This document shows positions 1 through 5,506 of a stretch of 7,477 nucleotides of DNA, piece after piece. The stretch is taken from the NCBI GenBank assembly GCA_003158495.1, contig PMJT01000064.1, forward strand, positions 11,700 through 19,176, given 5' to 3'. Made by a program: the position numbers and the translations under genes. This DNA is from Chloroflexota bacterium (lineage in GTDB: Bacteria; Chloroflexota; Limnocylindria; Limnocylindrales; CSP1-4). How positions within the stretch are numbered: position 1 is the first letter of the stretch; each line of letters begins with the position of its first letter. The notes below the pieces were generated by a model. It did not search any database and was not told the origin of the DNA. It saw only the letters and a program-made list of their open reading frames with translations.

Positions 1-311
1 GGGGCCACGACAACGCCGATCCGCCCGGTCCGGTACCCGGCCACCCGGACCACGTGGGCAACGACGCCGTCGCGGCGAACCGCCTCGATCAGCGCGCGGC
101 CCTCGGCGTCGCGTCCGACTGCGGCGATGAGTGCGGCCCGCGCGCCGCTCCGGCCGAGCCAGCGGGCGGTGGTCGTGGCAGATCCGCCCTGGCGGAGCAT
201 CACCCGGCCTGGGACGTCCGTGGCGCTGGCGAGTTCCCTCGCTGGCGCGAGCACCACGTCGACGACGAGGTCGCCGAGCACGATGACTCGCGGACGGTAG
301 CGCTCCGGCAT
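1..311 (-). CDS. PfkB/ribokinase-family carbohydrate kinase, N-terminal part (runs off the left edge)
   Basis: The first 103 codons of a gene read leftward, with no stop before the window edge. The protein opens MPERYRPRVIVLGDLVVDVV, the first beta strand of PfkB-type kinases with its sugar-contacting Asp. It continues through a glycine pair and helix (QGGSATTTARWLGRSGARAA, residues 41-60) and the LIAAVGRDAEG segment (61-71), which together are the hallmark N-terminal pattern of ribokinase-like enzymes. These are cytoplasmic and phosphorylate a sugar, nucleoside or similar alcohol with ATP. The catalytic GxGD motif lies in the missing C-terminal two thirds, so the substrate cannot be named. 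The ATG at 311 is preceded by GGAG six bases upstream. One oddity is Thr where most relatives have the conserved Asn of GGxxxN. The gene diverges from the beta-helix gene. The family call is firm; the specificity is unknown. Confidence 0.85.
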   Translation of the reverse strand, partial: MPERYRPRVIVLGDLVVDVVLAPARELASATDVPGRVMLRQGGSATTTARWLGRSGARAALIAAVGRDAEGRALIEAVRRDGVVAHVVRVAGYRTGRIGVVVA

Positions 312-341
312 TCGCAGCTCCGAGGTGGTGAGGTGGGGGAA

Positions 342-357
342 CGGCCGCCGTCGGCCG
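342..357 (-). repeat. GC-only hairpin in the kinase leader
   Basis: CGGCCG at 342-347 and 352-357 form a perfect 6-bp inverted repeat around a 4-base loop. It sits between the candidate -10 and the ribosome binding site of the leftward kinase gene. It may affect translation, or may be a by-product of high G+C. Confidence 0.35.
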
Positions 358-373
358 CCTGCATGTCACTCCG

Positions 374-379
374 ATCATA
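374..379 (-). promoter_or_regulatory. Possible -10 element (TATGAT) for the PfkB kinase
   Basis: On the minus strand TATGAT (379 down to 374) differs from the sigma-70 -10 consensus at one position. It would place a transcript start near 366, about 55 bases before the ATG at 311. No good -35 hexamer is visible 16-18 bases upstream, so this is only a candidate. The predicted leader contains a GC hairpin. Confidence 0.3.
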
Positions 380-508
380 GCGGCGCCCCGCCCGCCGTCG
401 GGGCCCGCGGCCCCCGATCCCCGTCCGGGATGGGCCGTATACCGCAACTCACGGCCGCAGACCGGAACGAGGGCTATCCGGCCGGGCGGATCAGGGGCAC
501 TCTCGAAC

Positions 509-609
509 CACGAAGGGAGGCACGGGAACCACGCTTCCCACCGGCGCAGGGTCCCTATGCGGTCGCCATGACCGCTGCGCCGGGCCAATGGCGAGTCCGA
601 CCCTTCGTG
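509..609 (+). promoter_or_regulatory. Candidate structured 5' leader (closed multi-branch RNA fold)
   Basis: CACGAAGGG (509-517) is perfectly complementary to CCCTTCGTG (601-609), giving a 9-bp closing stem. Inside it are two further perfect hairpins. GGGAA/TTCCC (524-528 with 535-539) has a 6-base loop. CCGGCGCAG/CTGCGCCGG (541-549 with 575-583) is a 9-bp stem whose top carries CGGTC/GACCG (560-564 with 570-574) above a 10-base one-sided bulge. A closing helix around two arms is riboswitch-like architecture. It lies about 118 bases upstream of the beta-helix start on the same strand. I could not match it to a known class. High G+C makes chance helices common, but two nested perfect 9-bp helices are notable. 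Direction and function are inferred from position only. Confidence 0.45.
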
Positions 610-610
610 T

Positions 611-626
611 GGGCACGGCTGTGCCC
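611..626 (+). promoter_or_regulatory. Inverted repeat GGGCAC-N4-GTGCCC in the beta-helix leader
   Basis: A perfect 6-bp inverted repeat with a GGCT centre starts two bases after the closing stem of the folded leader. In RNA it would be a tetraloop hairpin; as DNA it could be an operator half-site pair. The same arms with the same 4-base spacing occur at 3153-3168, before the small alpha/beta-barrel gene. Confidence 0.4.
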
Positions 627-631
627 CGGGA

Positions 632-694
632 GGTTCGATGACCGAATCCGCCTCGGTGGTTCATTTGATTCTGCACACCGTTCGGCAAACCACC
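632..694 (+). repeat. Two further leader hairpins before the beta-helix gene
   Basis: A 6-bp stem (632-637 with 643-648, one G-U pair, 5-base loop) is followed by a perfect 7-bp stem, GGTGGTT (655-661) with AACCACC (688-694). The right arm of the second can pair instead with GGTG at 702-705, so mutually exclusive folds close to the ribosome binding site are possible. A 10-bp palindrome, CCAGGCCTGG, at 707-716 overlaps the start of the ribosome binding site. This is support for a structured leader, not proof. Confidence 0.35.
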
Positions 695-726
695 TCGAAT
701 CGGTGCCCAGGCCTGGAGGAGATTTC

Positions 727-1908
727 ATGACCCTGGTTACGCCACGCCGGCTCGCTCGAGCCGCTTCTGTTGGGCTTGCGACGGTCGTTGCCGTCGCCGT
801 ATTCGCCGCCCCAGTCGCCGCTTCGGAGCGTTCCGGCTTGTTCGTATCCCAAGAGCACGGCAGCGACGCCAACTCCTGTGCGGCCAGCGCGCCATGCAAG
901 ACCATCGGCCACGCGGTGGCGGTGGCCATGCCCGGCGCGACGATCAACGTCGACGAAGGCACGTACGCGGAGCAGGTAAACATCACGCAGAAACTCACCC
1001 TCAAGGGAGAGCACGCCGTGATCGACGCCACCGGGCAGACCGGCGGCTTTGGTCCCCTGGCCGGCCAGGGTATCGTGGGCTACGCGCTCCTTGTGTTCGG
1101 CCCCCGGGCCAGCGGTTCGATCGTGAAGGGCTTCACGATCAAGAATGCCCTGGGCGAGGGCATCCTCGTTGCCGGTACATCCAAGGTCACGATCGAGAAC
1201 AACGTCGTCAAGTACAACGACGCGGGTTTCAACACCACGAAGACTTTCGAATGCCAGGCCAACGGCAATATCCCCGGCGACTGCGGCGAAGGCATCCATT
1301 TCGTGAGCACGACCTGGTCCCGCCTGCTACACAACGTGATCGAGAACAACGTCGGCGGCATCCTCATCACCGATGAGTTTGGGCCCAGCTCCCACAACCT
1401 GATCGCCTGGAACATCTCGAAGAACAACAAGCTGGACTGCGGCATCACTCTGCCGTCGCACAACGCCCTGGCCGTTTCCGATCCCACCAAGGGCGGCGTC
1501 TATGACAACGTCGTGATGGGTAACGTCTCGGAAGGCAACGGCGGCGCCGGCGTCGGCATGTTCGCCCCGTTCCCGGGCACGGCTTCCTACGACAACCGCG
1601 TCGTCTGGAACGTGCTCAAGAACAACGGCGAGGCCGGAGTGGGCATCCACGCCCACGCCCCCGGCCAGAACGTGTCCGGCAACGTGGTCGAGCACAACTG
1701 GATCTCAGGCAACGGCATCGACCCGGATTCCGGCAGCGGCCACCCGACGGGCATCGCCCTGTTCAGCGCGGTCGTCCCGGTTACCGCGACCGTGGCCGAC
1801 AACCACATCTCCAACGAGTACTGGGGAATCTTCACCGTGGGGTCGTTCACGACCAGCGGTCTGTCGAGCAACCACTACTCCAGCAGCGTGACCTTCCCGA
1901 CCAACTGA
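727..1908 (+). CDS. Secreted right-handed parallel beta-helix repeat protein
   Basis: The 393-residue product begins with a classical signal peptide: basic PRRLAR (6-11), a hydrophobic run to about 29, and a likely cleavage after VAA (residue 32). The mature start, LFVSQEHGSDANSC (38-51) through APCKTI (55-60), PGATINVDEGTY (69-80) and VIDATG (98-103), matches the N-terminal cap and first coil typical of DUF1565/NosD/pectate-lyase-like beta-helices. Asn-rich coils recur at roughly 20-35 residues (IENNVV, HNVIENN, WNISKNN, GNVSEGN, WNVLKNN, EHNWISGN, ADNHISN), the expected asparagine-ladder pattern. Five cysteines (51, 57, 176, 186, 238) could form disulfides outside the cell. No catalytic triad of a named lyase or hydrolase is evident, so polysaccharide binding or cleavage is only a family-level guess. 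The ATG at 727 has GGAGG seven bases upstream; the upstream in-frame extension would bury the signal peptide and was rejected. Confidence 0.85.
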   Translation: MTLVTPRRLARAASVGLATVVAVAVFAAPVAASERSGLFVSQEHGSDANSCAASAPCKTIGHAVAVAMPGATINVDEGTYAEQVNITQKLTLKGEHAVIDATGQTGGFGPLAGQGIVGYALLVFGPRASGSIVKGFTIKNALGEGILVAGTSKVTIENNVVKYNDAGFNTTKTFECQANGNIPGDCGEGIHFVSTTWSRLLHNVIENNVGGILITDEFGPSSHNLIAWNISKNNKLDCGITLPSHNALAVSDPTKGGVYDNVVMGNVSEGNGGAGVGMFAPFPGTASYDNRVVWNVLKNNGEAGVGIHAHAPGQNVSGNVVEHNWISGNGIDPDSGSGHPTGIALFSAVVPVTATVADNHISNEYWGIFTVGSFTTSGLSSNHYSSSVTFPTN

Positions 1909-1924
1909 TCGGATCGCGTTATCG

Positions 1925-1963
1925 ATCGAAGGGCCGGAGCCGCGGGGCGCCGGCCCTTTCGAT
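1925..1963 (+). terminator. Hairpin terminator after the beta-helix gene
   Basis: ATCGAAGGGCCGG (1925-1937) pairs with 1950-1963 apart from one bulged base, around a 12-base loop, starting 17 bases after the stop codon. The right arm contains a short T run (1957-1959) but no long U tail. Stem strength and position make a terminator likely. Confidence 0.65.
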
Positions 1964-1991
1964 TCGGGCAGGCCCAGGCAGAGCCGGGCGT

Positions 1992-1997
1992 CATAAT
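1992..1997 (+). promoter_or_regulatory. Possible -10 element (CATAAT) for the pentapeptide-repeat gene
   Basis: CATAAT matches the -10 consensus at five of six positions. It lies between the preceding terminator and the start, and implies a leader of about 20 bases. No convincing -35 hexamer is visible at the usual distance. Confidence 0.35.
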
Positions 1998-2025
1998 CCG
2001 GGCATCCGTGCGCGATGGAGGGGCA

Positions 2026-2733
2026 GTGGCGAAGGCGATGGCGAACAGGACCGGCGACAGGGCGAAGCCCGCCCACCATTTCGCGCTGCCCGATCTCAGC
2101 CGCTTCGACGGCGATTCCCTGGCGATCGGCCGGGACTACGACGCCGCGCTCTTCGCCGAACTCGACTTCACCGGCCAGGATGTGCCCGACGCCCGGTTCT
2201 TCGAATGCCGGCTCGACCGCTGCTGCGTCGACGGGCTGTCGCTGCGTCGAGTCCGGTTCATCGGTTGCCAGCTGGCCGGCCTCTTCGGGGCGAGCGTCGA
2301 CTTCGCCGATTCAACCTGGCGCGATTCGGAGCTGGTCGGCGGTCGGCTGGGCGCGGTGACCCTTGCCGGTGCCATGTGGAAGGACGTGCGCGTCCACGGC
2401 ATGAAGTTCGGGTTCCTGAACCTCGCCGGGGCTCGGCTCGAAGACGTGGTCTTCGAGGAATGCGAGATCGCTAGCCTGGACGTGGGGGCGGCGCAGCTCA
2501 AGTCCGTCTCGTTCATCGACTGCAGCATCGAAGAAATCACTGTCGCCGAGGCCACTCTCTCGAAGGTCGACCTCTCCCGCGCCCGGCTGCGAACGATCAT
2601 CGGCGTCGACAACCTCCGCGGCGCTATCGTCAGCCACCTGCAGCTGCTCGACCTGGCGCCCCAGCTCGCGGCGCAACTTGGCCTCGAGGTTCGCCCGGAC
2701 CGGGAAGAGCTGCCCGGGGCCGAGAGGACATGA
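2026..2733 (+). CDS. Pentapeptide-repeat protein
   Basis: The 235-residue product has no signal peptide or membrane segment. From about residue 42 to 190 it follows the five-residue pattern with Phe or Leu at the centre and small residues or Cys at fixed positions: LDFTGQDVPDARFFECRLD, VRFIGCQLAG, MKFGFLNLAGARLEDVVFEECEI, VSFIDCSIEE, ATLSKVDLSRARL. This predicts a right-handed quadrilateral beta-helix. The C-terminal segment (about 196-222) looks helical. Qnr and MfpA, which mimic DNA and bind gyrase, share this fold and a short C-terminal dimerisation helix, but most pentapeptide proteins have no known role and nothing here proves gyrase binding. The GTG at 2026 was chosen because GGAGGGG (2017-2023) precedes it, with slightly short spacing. 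GTG 2008 lies upstream of that site, and ATG 2038 is too far from it. The gene stands alone, convergent with the next one. Confidence 0.8.
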   Translation: MAKAMANRTGDRAKPAHHFALPDLSRFDGDSLAIGRDYDAALFAELDFTGQDVPDARFFECRLDRCCVDGLSLRRVRFIGCQLAGLFGASVDFADSTWRDSELVGGRLGAVTLAGAMWKDVRVHGMKFGFLNLAGARLEDVVFEECEIASLDVGAAQLKSVSFIDCSIEEITVAEATLSKVDLSRARLRTIIGVDNLRGAIVSHLQLLDLAPQLAAQLGLEVRPDREELPGAERT

Positions 2734-2736
2734 AGA

Positions 2737-2764
2737 GAGGCCGCCCGCCGGAGCGAGCGGCCTC
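2737..2764. terminator. Shared hairpin between convergent genes
   Basis: GAGGCCGC (2737-2744) and GCGGCCTC (2757-2764) form a perfect 8-bp stem with a 12-base loop. It starts three bases after the pentapeptide-repeat stop and lies downstream of the leftward gene ending at 2787. It probably terminates transcription from both sides, although neither strand has a clear U tail. Confidence 0.55.
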
Positions 2765-2786
2765 GGAGTTGCGAGGTTGAGGCGGG

Positions 2787-3140
2787 CTACTTAGCCGCGA
2801 CGAGCGTGCGCGAGTCGACGACCTTCTTCGAGGGCGGCGGCATCGGGACTGACAGATCCACGCCATGGATGGCCTTGACCTGCTCGAGGAACCAGACGGT
2901 GAACGCATCCTTGGCGCTCACGATCTGTCCGAACGCCTTGCCCGGATCTTCGGCTTCTATGGTCACGATGACCAGGTCGCCCATCGGGGTCGGCTGCAGG
3001 AAGGTCTCTTCCCGGGCGCCGACGCGCTCGCGGGAGGCGGCGAATTCGGCGTGGCGGGGTCCGTTGATCTCCGCCATGAACTTGCGCCACTCTTCGGTCT
3101 TTCCGGGCAGGATCGGGAGTACGACGGCGTTCAACGCCAT
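2787..3140 (-). CDS. Small dimeric alpha/beta-barrel-like protein, resembles DUF6176
   Basis: A 117-residue protein with no signal peptide or membrane span. It reads as a ferredoxin-like alpha+beta unit: strand (AVVLPILPGK, 5-14), helix with Trp-Arg (EEWRKFMAEI, 16-25), a basic stretch (ASRERVGARE, 35-44), strand (ETFLQPTPMGDLVIVTIEAED, 45-65), helix (AFGQIVSAKD) and a conserved-looking WFLEQVKAIHGVDL (83-96). From memory this order, especially RERxG..., TPMGD, the acidic turn and the final W...HGVDL, fits DUF6176, a family of unknown function. Such domains usually pair into a barrel that can bind a small ligand, but no activity is established. The ATG at 3140 follows GGAGGT by four bases. 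The open frame upstream is not protein-like. No operon partner; a 16-bp palindrome lies just upstream. Confidence 0.75.
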   Translation of the reverse strand: MALNAVVLPILPGKTEEWRKFMAEINGPRHAEFAASRERVGAREETFLQPTPMGDLVIVTIEAEDPGKAFGQIVSAKDAFTVWFLEQVKAIHGVDLSVPMPPPSKKVVDSRTLVAAK

Positions 3141-3152
3141 GTGGACCTCCAT

Positions 3153-3168
3153 GGGCACATATGTGCCC
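3153..3168. promoter_or_regulatory. Perfect 16-bp palindrome, candidate operator
   Basis: GGGCACATATGTGCCC is perfectly self-complementary. It ends 12 bases upstream of the start codon of the leftward DUF6176-like gene, abutting its ribosome binding site (3145-3150). It could be a transcription-factor site over the promoter or transcript start, or form a hairpin at the 5' end of the mRNA. The outer arms are identical to those at 611-626. Confidence 0.5.
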
Positions 3169-3346
3169 GAGATAGGGGAGACTCGCCAATGGGCCCCGCG
3201 CGACAGACTTGGCGACGTATGGGGACGCCGCGCAGGTGGGAACCTCTCGGCTCCGTGCCTCTCCCGATCGTCGGAGTGTGCGCTCTCCGGCGACGCGCGG
3301 ATGCCGATCGAGATTCTGTTCCCGAAACCGCACGAGGCGATGGTCC
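3169..3346. other. Intergenic region between two leftward genes
   Basis: About 180 bases between the GH4 stop and the palindrome before the DUF6176-like gene. It should contain the end of the GH4 transcript and the promoter of the next gene. The only inverted repeat noted is a weak CGGAG/CTCCG pair (3272-3276 with 3285-3289). No gene is recognisable. Confidence 0.4.
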
Positions 3347-4633
3347 TCAGTCGCGCGTGGCGGGGAAGAAGCGCGGCAGGTGGACGCGATTGGCGTCCAG
3401 CAGCGCGTCGAGCAACGGCACGGCGACGCTCCACTCGCCTACGAGCGGGTTCGACATCAGGGCCCTCAACGCCGTGTTGCGGTCGCCCGACATTGCCGCA
3501 TCGATGGTCAGGCGCTCATATGCCTTGACGTGCTGGACGAGCCCGCGCATCTCGGGCGCCAGCGGCTCGAGGGGGAGCGGATGCGCCCCATCGCGGTCGA
3601 TCCTGGCGGGAATCTCGATCACATCGTCGGCCGGCTGATCCGGCAGGGCGCCGGCGTTCCTGACGTTGACGACTTGGACGTCGCCGGTGCCCGAATGCAG
3701 GGATGCCATCAGCTGAGCCGCGGCCTCGCTGTAGAAGGCGCCGCCACGCTCTTCGAGCAGCGCCGGCTTGACGTCGAGCGTTGGGTCTCGATACAGCTCG
3801 AGGAGCCCGCGCTCGATCTCCATCACTTCCGCCGCCCGCGTGTGACCGGCCTTCTCTTCCGCGAGCACTTCGGAGGTCTGATAGAAATAGTGCAGGTAGT
3901 AGGAGGGGAGCGCGTGGAGCGACCGCAGCAGCTCCACCGGGAAGCCGAGTTCCTCGGCCATCGCCGTGGTCGCGATATCGTCGGCCAGCATTTCCGGCAG
4001 GATGTCTCGGCCGTCGAGGAACACGGCCCGCTCCCACGTCAGGTGGTTGAGCCCGACGTGCTCGAGCTGGACCCGGTCCGGGGAAACGCCCCGCGACGCC
4101 GCAATTCGCCGCTGGAGGTTGATCGCCACGTTGCACAGGCCGATGGCGCGGTGCCCGGCGTCGAGCAGAGCCTGCGTGACGATGCCGACGGGGTTTGTGA
4201 AGTCCAGGATCCAGGCGCCCGGCGCCGACCGCCGGCCCGCGGTTTCGGCGATGTCGAGCACGAGCGGAACCGTGCGCAGCGCCTTCGCGAACCCGCCCGG
4301 GCCGGTCGTCTCCTGGCCGATGCAGCCGAAGCGCAACGGCAACGTCTCGTCGACGAGACGCGCCGCCTGGCCGCCGACGCGCAGCTGGAGGATCACGAAG
4401 CTCGCGCCGTCGAGGGCAACGTCGCGGTCGAGCGTAGTCGTCAGTCGCCCGGACCAACCGCGCCGTCGCAGCATCCGGCCGGCGAGGCCGGAGACGATTT
4501 CGAGCCGATCGGCGTCGATGTCCAGGAGCGCCAGCTCGTCGACCGGCAGGCGGTCGGCGCGCGTTGCGAGCCCGTCGACGAGCTCCGGTGTATAGGTCGA
4601 CCCGGCACCAACGACCGCGATCTTGACGCCCAT
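3347..4633 (-). CDS. Family 4 glycoside hydrolase, probable 6-phospho-beta-glucosidase type
   Basis: The 428-residue cytoplasmic enzyme starts with a Rossmann NAD site, KIAVVGAGSTYTPELV (4-19). GH4 landmarks follow: LQLRVGGQAAR (82-92) near the sugar/phosphate pocket, GQETTGPGGF (106-115), FTNPVG (145-150), the Mn-binding Cys in GLCNVAIN (Cys167), the metal His in GLNHLTW (His197), the SYYLHYFY region (244-251) expected to hold the catalytic Tyr, and VVNVRNAG (321-328). GH4 enzymes cleave by NAD-dependent redox elimination. Asn after the metal Cys, where alpha-specific GlvA has Asp, and RVGG favour the phospho-beta-glucosidase branch, but alpha-galactosidase or amino-sugar activity is not excluded. 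ATG 4633 was preferred because GGAGAG lies seven bases before it; ATG 4648 has only an abutting AAAGG. Divergent from the GntR gene, its likely regulator. I see no strong terminator after the stop. Confidence 0.88.
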   Translation of the reverse strand: MGVKIAVVGAGSTYTPELVDGLATRADRLPVDELALLDIDADRLEIVSGLAGRMLRRRGWSGRLTTTLDRDVALDGASFVILQLRVGGQAARLVDETLPLRFGCIGQETTGPGGFAKALRTVPLVLDIAETAGRRSAPGAWILDFTNPVGIVTQALLDAGHRAIGLCNVAINLQRRIAASRGVSPDRVQLEHVGLNHLTWERAVFLDGRDILPEMLADDIATTAMAEELGFPVELLRSLHALPSYYLHYFYQTSEVLAEEKAGHTRAAEVMEIERGLLELYRDPTLDVKPALLEERGGAFYSEAAAQLMASLHSGTGDVQVVNVRNAGALPDQPADDVIEIPARIDRDGAHPLPLEPLAPEMRGLVQHVKAYERLTIDAAMSGDRNTALRALMSNPLVGEWSVAVPLLDALLDANRVHLPRFFPATRD

Positions 4634-4681
4634 ATCGAGTCTCTCCATCCTTTGAGCCCGACCGCCCCTGCCGGATTGACT

Positions 4682-4691
4682 ATAACGTTAT
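4682..4691. promoter_or_regulatory. Divergent promoter/operator with palindrome ATAACGTTAT
   Basis: A 10-bp perfect palindrome sits in a short AT-rich island (about 4675-4705) between the divergent GH4 and GntR starts, in otherwise very G+C-rich DNA. A second, shorter palindrome, ATCATGAT (4690-4697), follows directly. -10-like hexamers TATAAC and TATCAT occur on the plus strand and TATAGT on the minus strand, but none has a well-spaced -35. GntR/HutC proteins usually bind such symmetric sites in their own divergent promoter, so this is the best operator candidate for the locus. Confidence 0.55.
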
Positions 4692-4705
4692 CATGATTGG
4701 CAAAC

Positions 4706-5506
4706 ATGCCACGCAAGCCCCTCCAGCCCGGACCGATCCCGCTTCATCACCAGGCTTACCTGGATATGCGAACTGCGCTCGACTCCGGAGAATGGCCAGC
4801 CGGCCAGCAGATTCCTACAGAGAAGCGGCTGGCCGCCGAGTTCGGCTGCAGTCTCATTACCGTCCGCCGCGCGCTCGACGAACTCGTGCGAGAGGGGCGC
4901 CTGGAGCGGACACGCGGCCTGGGGACCTTCGCCAAGGCGCCTCCGCTGGTTCGAGACCTGACGCAGCCCCTCGGTTTCACCGATGAGATGCGTCCACTGG
5001 GACTTCGCCCGTATGCGGTGGTCGTGACGGCGCGGACTGAACCTGCGACGCCCGCCGTCGGTTCAAAGCTGCATCTTGGCCTTCGGGCCTCGGTCCACTA
5101 CCTCGAGAGGGTGCGCGGTGCCGACGGTGTGCCGTACCTGCTTGAGCAGGCGTACCTGCCGGCGGCACGGTTTCCCGGGCTGCTGGAGGAGGACTTCGTG
5201 ACAACGTCGCTGTACGAAGTCCTCGAGCGCCGGTATCAGTGCCGGGTAACCTTGACCCGCGAGACCATCGCCGCATGCATTCCGAGCGTGCGGGAGGCCC
5301 GTCTGCTGAAGATGCCGCAGTCGACGGCTTCGTTGTGGCTCGAAGGGATCGCCTACGCATCGGAGGAACCGGTGGAGTTCAGCCGGACGATCGTCTCGGG
5401 AGAGACCGCACGTTACTCGCTCGAGACGGTCGGCGGCCGCTCCCGCACCGCCGAGCCGATCGCGGAGCCGTGGGCCGCGCCCGGCCCGGAGCCGAACCGC
5501 CGATGA
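4706..5506 (+). CDS. GntR-family (HutC subfamily) transcriptional regulator with UTRA domain
   Basis: The 266-residue protein has an N-terminal winged helix-turn-helix of GntR type: LHHQAYLDMRTALDSGEWPAGQQIPTEKRLAAEFG (about 13-47), CSLITVRRALDELVREGRLERTRGLGTF (48-75) ending in the wing. Residues about 85-240 form the ligand-binding UTRA domain (VHYLERVRGADGVPYLLEQAYLP, 130-152; ASLWLEGIAYASEEPVEFSRTIV, 208-230). HutC-subfamily members often sense sugar phosphates or amino-sugar phosphates and repress transport and catabolic genes. The tail after 243 is Pro/Ala/Arg-rich and probably disordered. No ribosome binding site precedes ATG 4706 and the candidate operator lies 14 bases upstream, so the transcript may be leaderless; an in-frame TTG at 4697 is the alternative. 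Its stop overlaps the kinase start (ATGA), so the two are one operon. Its likely targets are itself plus the kinase and the GH4 gene. Confidence 0.9.
   Translation: MPRKPLQPGPIPLHHQAYLDMRTALDSGEWPAGQQIPTEKRLAAEFGCSLITVRRALDELVREGRLERTRGLGTFAKAPPLVRDLTQPLGFTDEMRPLGLRPYAVVVTARTEPATPAVGSKLHLGLRASVHYLERVRGADGVPYLLEQAYLPAARFPGLLEEDFVTTSLYEVLERRYQCRVTLTRETIAACIPSVREARLLKMPQSTASLWLEGIAYASEEPVEFSRTIVSGETARYSLETVGGRSRTAEPIAEPWAAPGPEPNRR

Larger units (their letters stand above)
312..726. other. Divergent intergenic region (about 415 bases) with no convincing gene
   Basis: This stretch separates the leftward kinase from the rightward beta-helix gene. The first 100 bases hold the kinase ribosome binding site, a GC hairpin and a -10-like TATGAT. 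Roughly 400-508 shows nothing recognisable; no clear sigma-70 promoter for the beta-helix gene was found, although GTATAC at 438-443 is one of the few AT-containing spots. From 509 to 716 there is a dense series of perfect inverted repeats, described separately. An open frame continues upstream of the beta-helix start, but its product looks like random high-G+C translation. Confidence 0.6.

Noticed and set aside
535..600. Resemblance to an FMN riboswitch (TTCCCACCGGCG after a small hairpin, AGTCCGA before the closing stem)
   Set aside because: The overall order is reminiscent, but other conserved FMN segments such as the GUGAAA loop, the AGCCCGCGAGC region and the GAUCCGGU arm are not visible and the element is too short. 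The match may be chance; a covariance-model scan would decide.
676..716. Resemblance to a c-di-GMP-I (GEMM) riboswitch, from GGCAAACC
   Set aside because: Only this octamer matches; the essential GACGCAAAG segment and second arm are absent.
325..726. In-frame upstream extension of the beta-helix protein by 134 residues
   Set aside because: The extension is Arg/Pro/Gly-rich without domain character, would place the signal peptide inside the protein, and ignores the strong ribosome binding site at 715-720. The region also holds nested inverted repeats.
3141..3434. N-terminal extension of the DUF6176-like protein
   Set aside because: It is Arg/Pro-rich, overlaps the GH4 3' end and the palindrome, and the GGAGGT site supports the start at 3140.
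3209..4696. Long plus-strand open frame (495 codons) opposite the GH4 gene
   Set aside because: The GH4 product on the minus strand has unmistakable family motifs. The plus-strand frame is a compositional shadow, rich in Arg, Asp and His, without a recognisable domain.
5239..5502. Longer version of the BadF-type kinase starting inside the regulator gene
   Set aside because: The added residues are an out-of-frame reading of the UTRA domain. The ATGA overlap at 5503 gives a standard coupled start.
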